Of a stretch of 64,000 nt of DNA, positions 34,012 to 46,529 are shown piece by piece. The position numbers and the translations under genes are program-made. The stretch comes from Trachythela sp. YZ-2020. Its lineage: Eukaryota > Cnidaria > Anthozoa > Malacalcyonacea > Clavulariidae. The stretch is taken from NCBI GenBank assembly GCA_016169945.1, contig JADLSH010000358.1:2265001-2329000 (forward strand), given 5' to 3'. The first letter of the stretch is position 1. Every line of letters starts with the position of its first letter. A model generated the notes under the pieces. The model worked only from the letters and a program-made list of their open reading frames with translations, was not told the origin of the DNA and did not search any database.

Positions 34012-34485
34012 TAAATAATTACAAAATATATTATCATATGCTAGATTAACAAATAAGATAGACTATTTACAAGAAGCGGACTGTGGACCTACTAGTAATG
34101 ATAGAAACATAATTGTATTATGTTAATGTATTAATAATGCTAGACAACAAGCGACAGCTTGAAAACAAAGCGCAATTTTGAAACGTTACACCCAACAATA
34201 TACAATTGTAAACATTAACAATTTAGGCAAAATATATCATCTCTGCTTCGTTCTTCAAAACCACTTGTTAAATTCGATAAAAATACATATTCTTGCAATT
34301 GAATCTTTAATTAAACTTTATGTTTAAAATGATTCCCGTGTTTCTTTGTTTGTTTTAAACCAACTAAAATTAATATGGTCGGGTATAATAATTTGTTGTG
34401 TATGGACACAGTCATAGTGTACATGTTTCCTTCCAAAACATACGAATATCTCAATATAATAGCACAAAATACCAGTGTTTTAGAT

Positions 34486-34862
34486 AGATAGATAGATCTT
34501 TAATAGTTGTTCCCCACAGGGCTTTTCAACAACCATTTACATTACGACTATACAGAGACATTACACAGACATGAACAGACCGAGGTAAACCGTAAGCTTA
34601 CAAATGGCGCCTCTAGCAGCCGCTATTCAGGTTCATACCCCTTTTATGATCTGCACATGCAACTAGGTGTTGATTTTGAAGAGGGGGGAAAACCGGAGTA
34701 CCCGGAGAAAAACCCTCGAAGCACGGGAGAAATCAACTACGACAACTCTATTCACATGAGTCCCTAGTTGTTGCGAATCGACACGAAGACTGTGCCCAGG
34801 TGATAACCCATCCAGCCACTGACCTCGCCCGACCGGGCTTAACTTGGAACTTAGTGGTGATA
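34486..34862 (-). mobile_element. SINE, 3' part
   Basis: On the minus strand the element ends ttaaagatctatctatctat, that is, a GATA-type microsatellite tail after ccctgtggggaacaac. Inside is cgggtactccggttttcccc, a string I know from animal SINE and L2-type tails. The body is cut at 34863 by the 2.4-kb transposon and resumes at 37242. Confidence 0.6.
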
Positions 34863-36579
34863 CAGCCTCGTACCCAGGCGCTTTTAAGGAAAAGAATAAA
34901 AATCGCGTTCAGCTAATTTATAGAGATCAGTGGCTAAGCTGAGCGAGCGCGCGGGGGTGCTTGTGGAGGTCGCGACGAAGGAAGCGCCTGGCAGAAAATG
35001 TATTAAAGATGGCGGCAGTGATTTTTAATTTCAATGAATGCAAATGAGAAAATATTGCAATTGTCGTCGCAAACTGAAAGATTTATACACAGTGTTGTAT
35101 GTTCAGGAAATATTTTGTGTCTATTTAAAATATTTCTGGAAAACAAAAAGCATTTTAGTGTACTTCATATATTTTTTACGTATTAATTAAATAATAAAAC
35201 ATTGATAATTTGCAATTTAATTTAATATTGTTATAAGTTAAAATTTCCTGCCAGTGTCCTGGCTAATGTAATCTCAACTCCCATCTGAATATCATCAATT
35301 TGGTTTTCTAAAAACAGAATTTCTGTTTTATGCTCACTGAATTATTCCATGCATGTGCTTTCTGCCATTTGTTTTCACAGAAAGATTAGTACCTATTAAA
35401 ATTGTACACACACACTGTGATTTGACAGCAGTGTACGTATAGACCATCGATCATTTCCCATACTCAAATTGTAATGAATTCATGCTATGTTTAAAACATT
35501 TTAGGGCTACTCCTATATGGGGGGCACTCTGTGCTTTGTCTTTCACATTCGGATTTCAATGACCGACGGGGCCATGCTACCCTTCCCCCAGCGTCCCTGA
35601 AAGATATTTTTATCAGGCTCTAAAAACGTTCAGCAAATAACATTCAAACAAGACATTGAAAGTCATTTGCTGGGCTATTACTGTATATCCATTTTTAAGT
35701 TTTCTCAGGTTTGTTATTGTATTAATCACCTCAAAATCTCATACTATATATTAAAGCAAATAAAACACCCTAATTGCATTATGGTACAAACATTAAATTT
35801 ATACTATGGCATGCAGACAGAATAATTTTACAAAATACAACACATTTGTTCACATTCAGTCATTTATTCCTGTTTTGTTGGACCTGGAAAACATGCTTTA
35901 ACTGTTGAGTGAGAATGTTCTCGTTGGATGTCAAATCAAGCAAATCCATCACAATGACTGTTTCACATAAATATTTGATTCTTCATCAATACTCAGCAAC
36001 ATGTTCTAGCTCAGTTGACAACTTATGCCTTCTCTCATCACACTGGGAACTGGACAGATTGTAAGCTAAAAAGAACACAAAGCACACTGTTTGACCCATG
36101 GGCTGTTTACATGACAATAGGGTGATCCTAGCCACAAGGTTACCCTGGTAACCAGTAACCCTATAGTCTATTGTGTGTTAGGGTGATGCTAGAGATAGGG
36201 TTACCTTTGCAAAAGGTCATTGTTTTTCTCTACATAAGCCATGTAAAGACATCCTACCTTAATATTCACTACGAATGTGACTGATGTCAAAACAACAAAG
36301 ACGTCATATGATTAATATACATACATATCAACCCGACAACTATTTTAAACATCCATGCCACTTTGGCAAGTTGCAATTGGTAGCAATATAGCCTGTTGGT
36401 AGGTTATGTGACCCTACCTCATGAATATACTGGTTATTTTCGGATGCTCTTGGTAACCATGTTACTTCAGTCAATATCAAGAAGCACTGACAGATTTTTA
36501 AATGAATACATAACAAAATACACAATGCCTATGACTATATTATTATAAAATAATAATAAAAAATAATAGTAAAAATTAC

Positions 36580-36633
36580 CTTGAACATCGAGTTGTCGAA
36601 AGGAAGTATTAAATTCATCGTCTGAACTAAATT
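36580..36633 (-). CDS. Candidate 54-nt exon inside the transposon
   Basis: TATACAG|AA ... CAAG|GTAATT on the minus strand, phase 1-1, open in one frame (FSSDDEFNTSFRQLDVQ). The length is a multiple of three. It is either captured host sequence or a transposon-borne gene. Confidence 0.35.
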
Positions 36634-36948
36634 CTGTATATAAAAGAAACTTGTTTTAGCGATACAAATTTACCAAAATCGTAGACTGTGCCTGTGATCA
36701 AGCATTCAATTGTTATTGTATATAAAAACGACAACAAAGTATGCAAATTGCTTAAAGAAAATAGCAAAATAGCCCGAATGAAAAACAGCAATCTCGCAAG
36801 GATATAGCATATCAAAGGTCCAATTAGTTTTGTGACCACAAATAAGAAAAATCGTCAATTCTGTGCAACCATTTCATATATTTACACAATTTTAACCACT
36901 AGAGGCTTTGCAAAAATATTAAATATATTATATATACATAAAAAATAC

Positions 36949-36963
36949 CTGTAGTTAGAGCTT
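36949..36963 (-). CDS. Candidate 15-nt microexon
   Basis: Minus strand. A pyrimidine-rich acceptor ccattcttttgcag is followed by 15 coding bases and a TACAG|GTATTT donor. It is phase 1-1 like the exon at 36633. If the acceptor is not used, the same frame stays open upstream and the exon would be longer. Confidence 0.25.
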
Positions 36964-37241
36964 CTGCAAAAGAATGGTCTGTTTCATCCATACAGATATC
37001 AATGATAACACACCAGGGAGAAAAACTGACGAAAAGGCACCTCAAATCAAGCGATGGAAAGGATTCTTCACATTTCGGTCAAAATTCTTCACTTATCTGC
37101 ATTTTCTGCCAGGCGCTTCCCCCTCTCGTCGCGTCCTCCCCAAGCACCCCCGCGCGCTCGCTAATCTCAGCCACTGATCTCTATAAATGAGCTGAACGCG
37201 ATTTTTTTTCTTTTCCTTAAAAGCGCCTGGGTACGAGGCTG

Positions 37242-37300
37242 GTGGTGATAGGCGACGCGCTAGCCGTGTGCGCCACCCATATTGCGTAGGAAATAGGAAC
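37242..37300 (-). mobile_element. SINE, 5' part
   Basis: On the minus strand it reads ggtggcgcacacggctagcg, like a tRNA-type A-box, and continues into the target duplication, then the rest of the SINE at 34862. This gives a tRNA-derived SINE of about 430 bp once the insertion is discounted. Confidence 0.5.
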
Positions 37301-37587
37301 AATAGTGTCGTAAATATAGCCTGACGAAGTCCGTTTACGGACACGTAAGTATTGTCAGTATTGTCAACGAACCATAAGAAGCCGCAACTTCGTAGCAAAG
37401 ACGAGTTTGGAAAAGTGATAAATTTCCCATTGACATTTCTAATTCGTCACAGGAATCCACCCAGAAGCTCTCTAAAGCCTGTCTAGGCCCGCTTGCGTCC
37501 AAAGATTGATCCATTTTTTTAGAAAATCTCGAAATATTTCAATTGCCAAGATGTCGACTATTTTGCCAACGTTTCGACACACGATTC

Positions 37588-37660
37588 CACAGTCCCTCGC
37601 AAATTCCGGCCATCATTCACCACCTCACCTGCGAACGGGCAAATAGCGAGGGACTGTGGA
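37588..37660. repeat. Short hairpin repeat
   Basis: tccacagtccctcgc pairs with gcgagggactgtgga 60 bases on. Confidence 0.7.
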
Positions 37661-37730
37661 AGAGTGAGGTCCTGTGTTAAGCTGTGGGAGCACTAATTTT
37701 CCAAGACTGGTCATGGGTAAATATCAACAT

Positions 37731-38310
37731 TTTTAGGGCATCTCGTTCGATAGAGCTAATAGTAGAAGGTGTACGTTTTGTAGATGGAATACTCGAATGA
37801 AAATTTATGTAATATATCATACACGAGGAGTTTATTATAGTGATAGTTGAAACACCTAAAATGTGTTGAAAAACAAGGCGCTAGCCGAGTTTTTTAACAT
37901 ACTTTGAGGTGTTTTTAACTCACAATAATAAACTACTTCGAGTGTATGATATTGCTTCTCAAACAAGTCAGTATTTAAAGAGAAATTCAACGCGAAAGTT
38001 GAGTTAATTTATGGGTATTTATTACCGTGGTATCAAGACAACGATACGGTGGTGATTTTTTTGTGTTTTCCTGATGAATTATTAATGAGTTTGAGAAATA
38101 CATTTCTAGACTGAACCAGGAACAGTTGCGAGAAATGCAACTTTAGGCCTTCTGGTACAGGAATCGAATCATATTGGTTCGAACTAGTTCGATTCCTGCC
38201 AACTGGATTTTTCGCAACTGGTCTAAAAATGTATATACATTTTCGTGCGAGTATTCCATCTACAAAACACCTTCTACTATTAGTTTTATTGAATGAGATG
38301 CCCTAAAAAT
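37731..38310. mobile_element. ~580-bp MITE with ~75-bp TIRs
   Basis: tttttagggcatctcgttc, ctaatagtagaaggtgt and ttttgtagatggaatactcg at the left face their reverse complements at 38235-38310. Internal sequence also folds on itself. No ORF is seen. Confidence 0.8.
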
Positions 38311-38794
38311 CTTGAAATTCTTTTCGATCTTCTCTATTTTGTTGTAGTTCTGCCTTGAAATTCATCCATTAGCTCCTTTTTTATGATTCAAGTGTGAGTA
38401 AGCAGTTCCGCACATTTTCTGGGGTTGCGTACCCGAAGACAAGGGTGAACCTCTCGTCTTTATCAAGATCTGACTGGAAGGGTTTGATTAATTGTACCGG
38501 TAATACGAGCATTATATCCTCGAACATTATATCCTCGACTTCAGAATTTCACTGCTTCGCAGACATTTTCGTGGATTTGACATTGTTGTGGCATGGTCTA
38601 TTCATGACGCACATTGCAATAGTATATTTTTTGCTGCAAACTGCGTGACTTAACCTAAAAAACAAAGAGAACGGCAAAACATTTGAAGTTCATAAATACG
38701 GCGTTCGTTATCTGTAAGGAAAGATTGTCCAAGGAAATTCGTAGTATATAACTATAATACAACAAATTTTTTATATTCATAGATATGAACTCAC

Positions 38795-38839
38795 CTGCAG
38801 TCCTTGCGCTTCAGTGATGTAGCTTTGTTCGCCTGCCAT
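38795..38839 (-). CDS. Candidate first coding exon
   Basis: ATGGCAGGC opens a 15-codon frame ending at a near-perfect donor CTGCAG|GTGAGT, phase 0. No in-phase partner exon was identified downstream (lower coordinates). Confidence 0.35.
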
Positions 38840-38853
38840 GTCTATTAAATATC

Positions 38854-39324
38854 CTAGACCAAGTTGATTTCTCGGCACGGACTAACGAAGATCTTCAATT
38901 TCCATTCTTTCTCCTGGGTGAATGCTGCCATACATTCTAAGCAAGTGACATAATATTTTCCATAGCGAGCATGACGAACCCGATTGGTATATGGGCAATG
39001 CACAAAGGCAAAGTTTCTTTCCAAATGATCATTCATAGATCATAGTCATTGGTATTGGTGGAAAAATGCAATTTTTGCTGAAAATAGATCAGTTCTATAT
39101 GCTTTGCCGTGTTACTTTTCCGTAAATATCCTTTCCAATGTTTCTGGAAAAGCCTCGTAAAGAAGCCAACATCGGTTGTAGTGCTTTCTACTCATCGCTC
39201 TCGTAATGCTTCCAGAACTACACAGATCCGCTTGAAATAACATGCACATCTTCGAATCCACCGCCCTCCATGAATCCTCTATAGATACATTATTTTGTCG
39301 GACTGTGCAGCTATATTGTTCCAA
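38854..39324 (-). pseudogene. Decayed coding stretch, unknown family
   Basis: Two minus-strand frames have protein-like composition: 39324-39112 (RQNNVSIEDSWRAVDSKMC, AMSRKHYNRCWLLYEAFPET) and 39036-38854 (RHARYGKYYVTCLECMAAF). The HYNRCW block is one that I have seen in unnamed invertebrate transposon-associated proteins, but I cannot name the family. Stops separate the two parts. Confidence 0.4.
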
Positions 39325-39974
39325 ACCACATGAAAAGCCTTGGTTGCAGCTATCCCGTCAAGGATGATGTGACTGTGAGTATGAGACATGTTGAATTGCC
39401 AAACCCTTTTCTGTCAATCAAAATTTTTCCAGCTCTTCAGGTCAACAAGTACTAGTTTAATTATTTAATCAGAACTCTGTTCTTTTAGTTTTTTTCTCAT
39501 TTTTCAATAGCTACCATCGTACGTCCTTTGTTTGCCGGTAGCAATACTCTATTTTAAATTTTGAAAGCTTTCTTTTACCATCCATCTAGCTCGTCCTTTT
39601 TTTAGTTACATCAATATTTTTTATATCTCGCGTTCTCCATATTTCCCTTCTATGTGTCCATATATTTATTCACTTATTTGTATGATATTCCTCAGCCACA
39701 AGAGGAAATTTTTATGAGAGCCATCAAATATACTCCCAAATATTATGTAAAATCTACATCCAGATTTTATATTGTATATATGTAGGTTATACTTTGAGAT
39801 ACGATCTATTACATTTAAGAATTTATGAGATACAAAAATGCTAAAAAAAAGTACCAATAGTATTTGGTGAATTGAGTCAACGTTTCTGCTTTAATTTCAG
39901 CATTAGGAAGCTTATTATATATATTAATCAATAAGAAGTCCGACATTCTTTGTCCCCAGTTCGTTTTATATAAT

Positions 39975-40836
39975 AGAATGATCAGATTACAGGTACTTCA
40001 CCATCAGATTACAGCCCTGTTTTTTAAGAAAGGACATTCTGAAAATATGGACAACTATGGACCTATCTCTGTTTTGCCTACAGTTTCTAAGATATTAGAG
40101 AAAGTTGTCCATGAGCAGTTGTATAGTTACTTGTCAACGCAACATCTTCTGAATCCCTACCAATGTGGTTTCCGTAAATCTCACTCAACGGAAACTGCGG
40201 TTATTTCACTCACAGACACTATTCGAAGAAACATTGATCGAAAGATGCTTACAGGAGCTGTATTTATAGACCTCAGGAAAGCGTTTGACACTGTGGACCA
40301 TTGTCTGCTTTTGGCTAAGTTGCAGCTTTACGGTATAGTTGAAAGTGAACATGAATGGTTTAGCAGTTATCTCAAGAATCGAATGCAAACAGTGCTCTTT
40401 CAAAATATGCAATCACCACCATGCAATATGTACCACAGGGCAATATGTACCACAGGGCTCCATCCTTGGGCCTCTACTCTTTGTCTTATTCATTAATGAT
40501 TTACCAGAAGCTGTTCAGCAAGGTAATGTTCTGATGTATGCAGATGACAGGGTCATTTTCTTCGCAAACAGGGATAGTAGTGTAATACAGAATGTTCTAA
40601 CAGCAGAGTTGGAGAATTTGAATGCTTGGCTAATGGAGAACAAATTGTTTCTCAATAGAGAAAAAACTGAATCAATGTTGTTTGGAACTAGTGCAAACAT
40701 ATCGAACGTATCAAGTTATGAACTCTCAATAGACGACTTTCCATTGAAGCGTGTAACTGATTATAGTTACCTTGGTATTATCCTAAATGCAAACTTATCT
40801 TGGAACGCACATGTCGACAGTATTGCAGTAAAAGTG
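39975..40836 (+). pseudogene. LINE B, 5' part: reverse transcriptase
   Basis: Plus strand RT: NYGPISVLPTVSKILEKV, YQCGFRKSHSTETAV, motif A (VFIDLRKAFDTVDH), motif B ([18 protein letters not shown]) and motif C (MYADD) are all visible, then VTDYSYLGIILNANLSW. A 17-18 bp tandem duplication (caatatgtaccacaggg) at 40423-40457 breaks the frame between motifs A and B. It is interrupted at 40837. Confidence 0.9.
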
Positions 40837-41283
40837 CAACCTCGTCCCCAGGGTCTTGATGGTGACGGCGCGGTGAACGGACAAGACCCTAGAAAACTTG
40901 GCAAAACATCGGCCATCTCATTGGTCAATTTTCTAGAGCACGGTGATTGGTTGCCATCTTGAAATGCTCTGCAGACTTCCGGCAATGGAATTTTTCATCG
41001 ACCGGATGATTATAATTGTTGGAGTTTTAACTCATATTTTCTGATTTTCTCATGGAAAGTAGCGTATTTTCACAGGTATGTATCGATAATTCTGTAACAT
41101 GTGCATCGACTTTGATTGTTTAGGTTATGTGGCTTCTAATTTGCTGTTTAGTTATCGTAATTTACGTATATATTGTCACTGCTTGAGAAAAGTCAATAAA
41201 AATATCGACAACTTTTGGAATGAAAGCAAACATTCACAATTAAAGACCATTTTGAAAGACCAACTTAGAAAAGTTATCGCCTC

Positions 41284-41720
41284 ATGCATCAGTCAATTCT
41301 AGCATTGCCCATCCTCCCGGTCCCAGGCATTTGCACTTATTTTTTCTCTAAGTGTACAATTCCCTGGGGCTGGGCAGAAAAAGAGCAACAATGCCCCACC
41401 CCTGGGCAAAGAAATGAAAACCAAATGCCCAGCCCCAGGGCACACCAACACATAGATTTCGTCAGAATATCATGAGATAAAGTTTTACATTCTTAATTCA
41501 ATGATGAATTTTGTTTGTGCATATGACACAAATACTTTCATCCATATTCATGGCAGCGCACATGTTCGTTGCAGCTGCTGCAGAAACCACAATCATTTCT
41601 GGTGAACAAATGCCCGACCCCGGGGATATTTTGCAAGTACTAATGCCTGGTTCTTGGGAAAAGAAAGTTTGAAAATGCCCGGGGGGATGCATGGGCAATG
41701 CTAGAATTGACTGATGCATA
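41284..41720. mobile_element. ~437-bp MITE
   Basis: atgcatcagtcaattctagc and attgcccatcc at the left end face ggatgcatgggcaatgctag and aattgactgatgcat at the right. The interior is enriched in short gcccagccccagggc-like palindromes. Confidence 0.85.
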
Positions 41721-42825
41721 ATAGCAGAGATAATATCTCGTATAATAATCAAGTATAAAATCAACATCTTGATGTTAGGAAATGTACATCTTGATCTTGT
41801 TTACATGTACAATCAACAAATTGTACATAATATAAATAGTATATTATACTCTTGTATGTTATATTTACAATCTGTTGTTTGATTGAAGGTCTGAACGTCA
41901 AGATGTAACAAATTATAAGTTTTTAATAGCATGTTTTCCTTAGTTATTGTTGTGTTAAACACTACTCATCTAATATTGTTTGTGGCATTTCTGGCATGTG
42001 TTTTTTTTTGCCATGGTAGGTTCTACCATCAGTACAATGTGGGCCTCCAACCTAGATATATTCTACAAGTAAACCAAACAAAACTTCACTAACCACTAAT
42101 CATTATTGTCCAACAATTTCCCCTTGACAAGAAAAATTATCTGGGTTCAGACCAAGGGAAATAACAAAGTAGGGAACATTGAGACTGATGGATTACCAGG
42201 AACCTGAGCAGATACTCTGGTCAACCCAATTACTTATGACTAATACTGGTTAGCTAACTAGTATTAAAAGTCAATAGCTGACCAAGCATCCTAGCTTGCT
42301 AATGCTGCAGTATATGCATTTGTTCACCAATACACCCTTCTTGTTTCAGAGCTAAGGTGCAAGACAGATAAATCACAGCATAATTTTGCTTTTCTTATAA
42401 TGTTGGGAAATATTGGGAGATTTTGATCTCTGTATTCAGTCAGCTAACCAGCTAACCAGCTAAGTGCCCCCAACTTTGCATGTCTCTCTTTCATTATGAA
42501 TGTTTTGAGTTTCATTTATTTGTTTCTTCAATAAAATATTTACAATTTATGGTAAAAATTATAGTTTAAGATTCATATTGTATATTTCTAATGATACTAT
42601 AGTTTGGTATTTACATCACATATCCCTGTTACTTTCATTGTCATGCTAAAATGAGTATTATTCTGTATATTGTAAGTCTTGTAATTGTTCTAAATAGATA
42701 TATAATATAGTTACATACTATTTTCAATTGTTGATGGCTCTTGGAACATATAATGTGGTTACTAGTATTCAAGTACCCAAAATGTGTAGTCAGGAGGAAA
42801 GAACATAGCTTAGCCTATCCTTATG

Positions 42826-42950
42826 AGAACCTCTCCAATATGGACACCTCTCTATAATATGGACAGTTTTCCCTCTATGAAAAGGACACGGCTAATGCAA
42901 ACACTTTGCTGTGTTCCTATGTTGTCCATATTGGAGGGGTTGAACTGTAT
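42826..42950. mobile_element. ~120-bp pogo/Tigger-like hairpin MITE
   Basis: gaacctctccaatatggac pairs with gtccatattggaggggttg. The tctccaatatggacacct string resembles pogo-type terminal repeats. Confidence 0.6.
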
Positions 42951-43917
42951 ACGAATGATCTGGTAATGGCAAATCTATGACAAGAGTACATTACATAGGT
43001 CGGTAGCACAGTGTGGGCATTAAGGTTCTGATTATCAGCATGTCACATTCCATTACACATTGATTCCTTAAAAATATAATTATCAAGAGTTGTTGTTGTA
43101 ACATATTTAACGTGGTGAGTGGTGACTACAGTATTTGAATAACAGAAACAGATATCACTCCAAAGCATGCATCAAAACAGAGAATGAAAATAGCAATTGT
43201 GCTGCATATGGAAAACAGAATAAAATTTTGCTCAGAAAATATAGAACACACCACTGATCGAGTTTTGTAGCATGTGAAAATAAAACTGAACTGAAGTCAT
43301 CTTACCTTTATAAAATCTAAAATAAATACCGGCTTGGGAAATTATTTATTACTGGGCCCATTAGAATTGGTCGCAAATCATATTACACTTGAATACAGAA
43401 TAAAATCTTGGCCATTATTGAATTCGGTAGCTGTTTCAATCCTTATAATTGCTACATGAATACAGAATACTGTCCAGTCTTAGAAAGAATTTTCCCCAAA
43501 ATCAAAAATGTTCCGCCAAAATTGGTCGCCTTCATGTACAGTGTACTACTTGTATTATTCACTTCGACAGTCGATAGCCAACAGAACAAGTATGAGCGCC
43601 ATACTTCGAAAAATTGATAATATATGATGATAAATGGTGAAGAATCGAAGGTGGACATGTATATTCAACCGACTTATTAAATATGTTTTCGTAAAATTTG
43701 TTCAAACTTTGAGAAATAGATAAATAATATAACAAAACATTAAAAGAACAATACCAAGAAAATCGTAAGTGCGGGCGCTGATTCCAGTCAGCAACAGATA
43801 TGTTGTTGCTATTGCGCATGCGATAAATGTCCAAGAATCTTGGAGATTTTTGCCAAGTTTTCCAGCGTCTTGTCCGTTCACCGCGACGTCACCATCAAGA
43901 CCCTGGGGACGAGGTTG

Positions 43918-44615
43918 GTGAAAGTATTGGCATGTTGCGTCGTTTGTGGAACAACCTGATCATTAGTGCGGCGGAAACTGTTTACAAATCGTTCATTCCC
44001 CCCTCTTATGGAGTATGGGGATAGTGTATGGACGTGCTGTGGTGAGCAAAATAAAGGAAAGCTTGAGATTCTCCAAAAGCGTGCTGCCAGGGTGATCTCC
44101 AGGTTCCCGCGAAGTGATGACGCTATGGAAAGTCTTAGGTGGGATAGCTTAGAATCAAGAAGAGACTTGCATGTTCTTAAATTAGTAAAAAAATGTATTT
44201 TAGGGAACTGTCCACAATTTTTTAACAACTACTTCGTTTTTAATCGTGACATTTCAGTGCGCATAACAAGACAATCTGATAAACTTCGTTTACCTAAAGT
44301 GAGAACTGAATGTGCAAAGAAGTCCTTCTATTATTATGGGTGCAAGGTTTTTAACAAGGATAACTAACTACGAGGACGAAGAAGTATACAGACTTGGTGT
44401 ATAGTAACATTTGTTTACTTAATAACCGTTAAATAGAGTAACATTAGTTTATTTAATAACCGTTAAATAGATCATAGGATTAGATAGTAATATTTATATT
44501 TTTAGTTAAATTTTATTTGTAGAAATATGTTTATCAGGGCCCCTAAGGATAACAGTGATTTTCACTGATTGGGTTACCCTGTCTAAATAAAGATTTTTAC
44601 ATTACATTACTTCAA
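43918..44615 (+). pseudogene. LINE B, 3' part
   Basis: Continues the RT C-terminus after the insertion: GMLRRLWNNL, AAETVYKSFIPP, then after a C-tract frameshift at about 44000, MEYGDSVWTCC, ILQKRAARVI and a Tyr/Lys-rich tail to 44367. The 3' UTR ends with nested stems (cagggcccc ... ccctg and acagtga ... tcactg), AATAAAG and an ACATT tail at 44588-44612. Confidence 0.85.
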
Positions 44616-44659
44616 TAAGTTCCATCGATGAGTCTGAACGGCATCACTTGCTGAGGAAA

Positions 44660-44795
44660 ACAATGGTTAATCCAAGATAATGTAAGCTGACTTATTTTGC
44701 AATGTTTGGAGTCTGTCCATCAGCGTATTATTGAATCGATCACCCCAGACAATATCTCCATATTCCAAAATGGGTTGGATCATAGTTATCCCCGA
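44660..44795 (-). pseudogene. LINE E: RT C-terminal fragment
   Basis: Minus strand reads MIQPILEYGDIVWGDRF and LQTLQNKSAYIIL, the conserved C-terminal block of non-LTR RTs. It is fused to dispersed repeat R2 at about 44800. Confidence 0.7.
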
Positions 44796-44814
44796 GCCAC
44801 GGTGCGAAGTGCCG

Positions 44815-45600
44815 TGTGAGGGTACTAATTCCGCTCGGATATTTACACCCGAGTTTGCAATCGAGAACATAGCGGAATCCAAAGTCGTCCGCCGCGATGC
44901 CATGGACGGTTTCCTATGTTATACGCATGAGCGAATTCAGGTCAAGATAAACTGAAAACTAGCTTCTTCAAACAAAACAAAATTTTGTTTTTTAATTTAT
45001 GCATCAGCATTTAAACTGCAATTTTGAAAACATTTTTCAAAAATGATTTTTAATACTCGGGAAATTGGAAAAACATACGGATATATAGAGTCTTTAGACC
45101 AAGATAAATGAAAATTTTCAAGAGGACTTTTAATGGTTAAAGTCAACAGGAGAAGAAACAGTCGAATGGCTGGAAAGAGGGCACGATTTTGAAGTGTTTT
45201 AAACGGGTAAGTGTCTATTTTTCATATTTGCTATTAGCATGCAGTTTAGTTTGTGGATTTGCAAAGGCGTACGTATGTCACTCTGTGAGGTTATTACAAT
45301 ATCGATTAAGCTTAAAAGGTATTTTAGCAAGTTTAAAGTTGAATTTGAAGAACCAACGTAATATCGAAATCTATATTTTAAAAGTAAATTAAAAAAATAT
45401 ATACTGTTCAAAAAACAAGCAGTTGAAGTTTTCCAAAAATTTGTCCAAGGTTGAATTTTGCAGCAAACCAAAGCTAAAAGAGTACGTAATAACACGTCTA
45501 GTTTATATAGTACGTGGGGCAATTCATATTTTTATAGTTAAAATTACAAATCTTTATATCACTACAATACTATTTTGTACAAAAAGTGAAAAGTTGCGTA
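44815..45600 (+). repeat. Dispersed repeat R2, copy 2
   Basis: Second copy of the repeat at 22822-23430, same orientation, with similarity running at least to about 45330. Confidence 0.75.
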
Positions 45601-46525
45601 CGCGTGTTGTTATGATTACAGTGATTGACTGAATATCCCATGTTACAATACTGATTTTGGAAGAATAATTCCTGAATTTGAATAGGCGAGGGGATTTTGC
45701 ATGAATGTGTTTCTAGTATATTAATACAAAAAATCTCGAGATTTTACTGGTAGTAGGTACTTCACGCGTGCATGCTTTTCTCACATCATTATCAATTTCA
45801 TTTTGTAAGTTCGAGTACCTTGCTTATAGTCTTTTCTTATTCTCTTCTTTTTAGTTCCATCAATATATTTTGCCGTTTATTTTCAATATTTCTTGGAAGT
45901 TTACGGACACAGACTTTAGTTTGAAAAAATTCATAGAAAACGAAAAATAGAAAAATGAAAGAAGAGCAATAAATAAATACGAATCTTTGTTTGTTGGAAA
46001 AAGAAAGATTGAAAATTGACGAAAAGAGATATCGGTGTAACAAATAAGAATAAATAAAGAGAATATTCAATAAAAATTTGATTGATGCTACGAACGATTG
46101 AATTGGTCATAATGACAGACAATATATTTTCTTTTGGGTATGATTTTTGCGAAGCTCCTAGCCGAGAACCGTATGAAATGATTCTTACAGAAACGGATAA
46201 TTTTGTTCGGTAATAGGAAAAGAAGGTGAAATGATTTTCCAAACTGCGGGAAAATATTTGAACGTTCGAGAGATGATATAGCGGAATGAAAGTACTAAGT
46301 AATATTAAAAAGCTCGAAGTATGGCGACCTGTACTAGACAAAATTAAATCGTGAAGAGCAACTGTATTAAAACCCCCTGTATTATCCTAAAGAATGAAAC
46401 AATGAAAATTGTTTAAAAATTATGCAATTATTTTGTAAAATGTATTCATAATTCATTACATTTTACTGATAAATAGCTAGTACCCAAATGTTACCTAATA
46501 CTGATTTTTGTATAACTAACAGAGA
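45601..46525. other. Non-coding interval
   Basis: AT-rich. The long open frame here on the minus strand is Phe/Leu/Ser-rich with no motif and looks like a product of composition. Confidence 0.4.
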
Positions 46526-46529
46526 TCAT

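Larger units (their letters stand above)
34863..37241. mobile_element. 2.4-kb Mutator-like DNA transposon in the SINE
   Basis: The ends are inverted repeats of about 130 bp beginning CAGCCTCGTACCCAGGCGC. The direct target duplication GTGGTGATA is perfect and 9 bp long (34854-34862 and 37242-37250). A 9-bp duplication fits Mutator-like elements. No transposase ORF is visible, so it is non-autonomous. Two small exon-like segments lie near its right end on the minus strand. Confidence 0.85.
40837..43917. mobile_element. 3.1-kb DNA transposon inside LINE B
   Basis: Inverted repeats of about 72 bp begin CAACCTCGTCCCCAGGGTC at both ends. The flanks gtaaaagtg and gtgaaagta look like a 9-bp target duplication with two transitions. 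The termini resemble those of the element at 34863-37241. No transposase is found. It contains a 437-bp MITE and a pogo-like hairpin. Confidence 0.8.

Noticed and set aside
45837..46341. Two long minus-strand ORFs rich in Phe, Leu and Ser
   Set aside because: They overlap in AT-rich DNA, have no motif, and look compositional.
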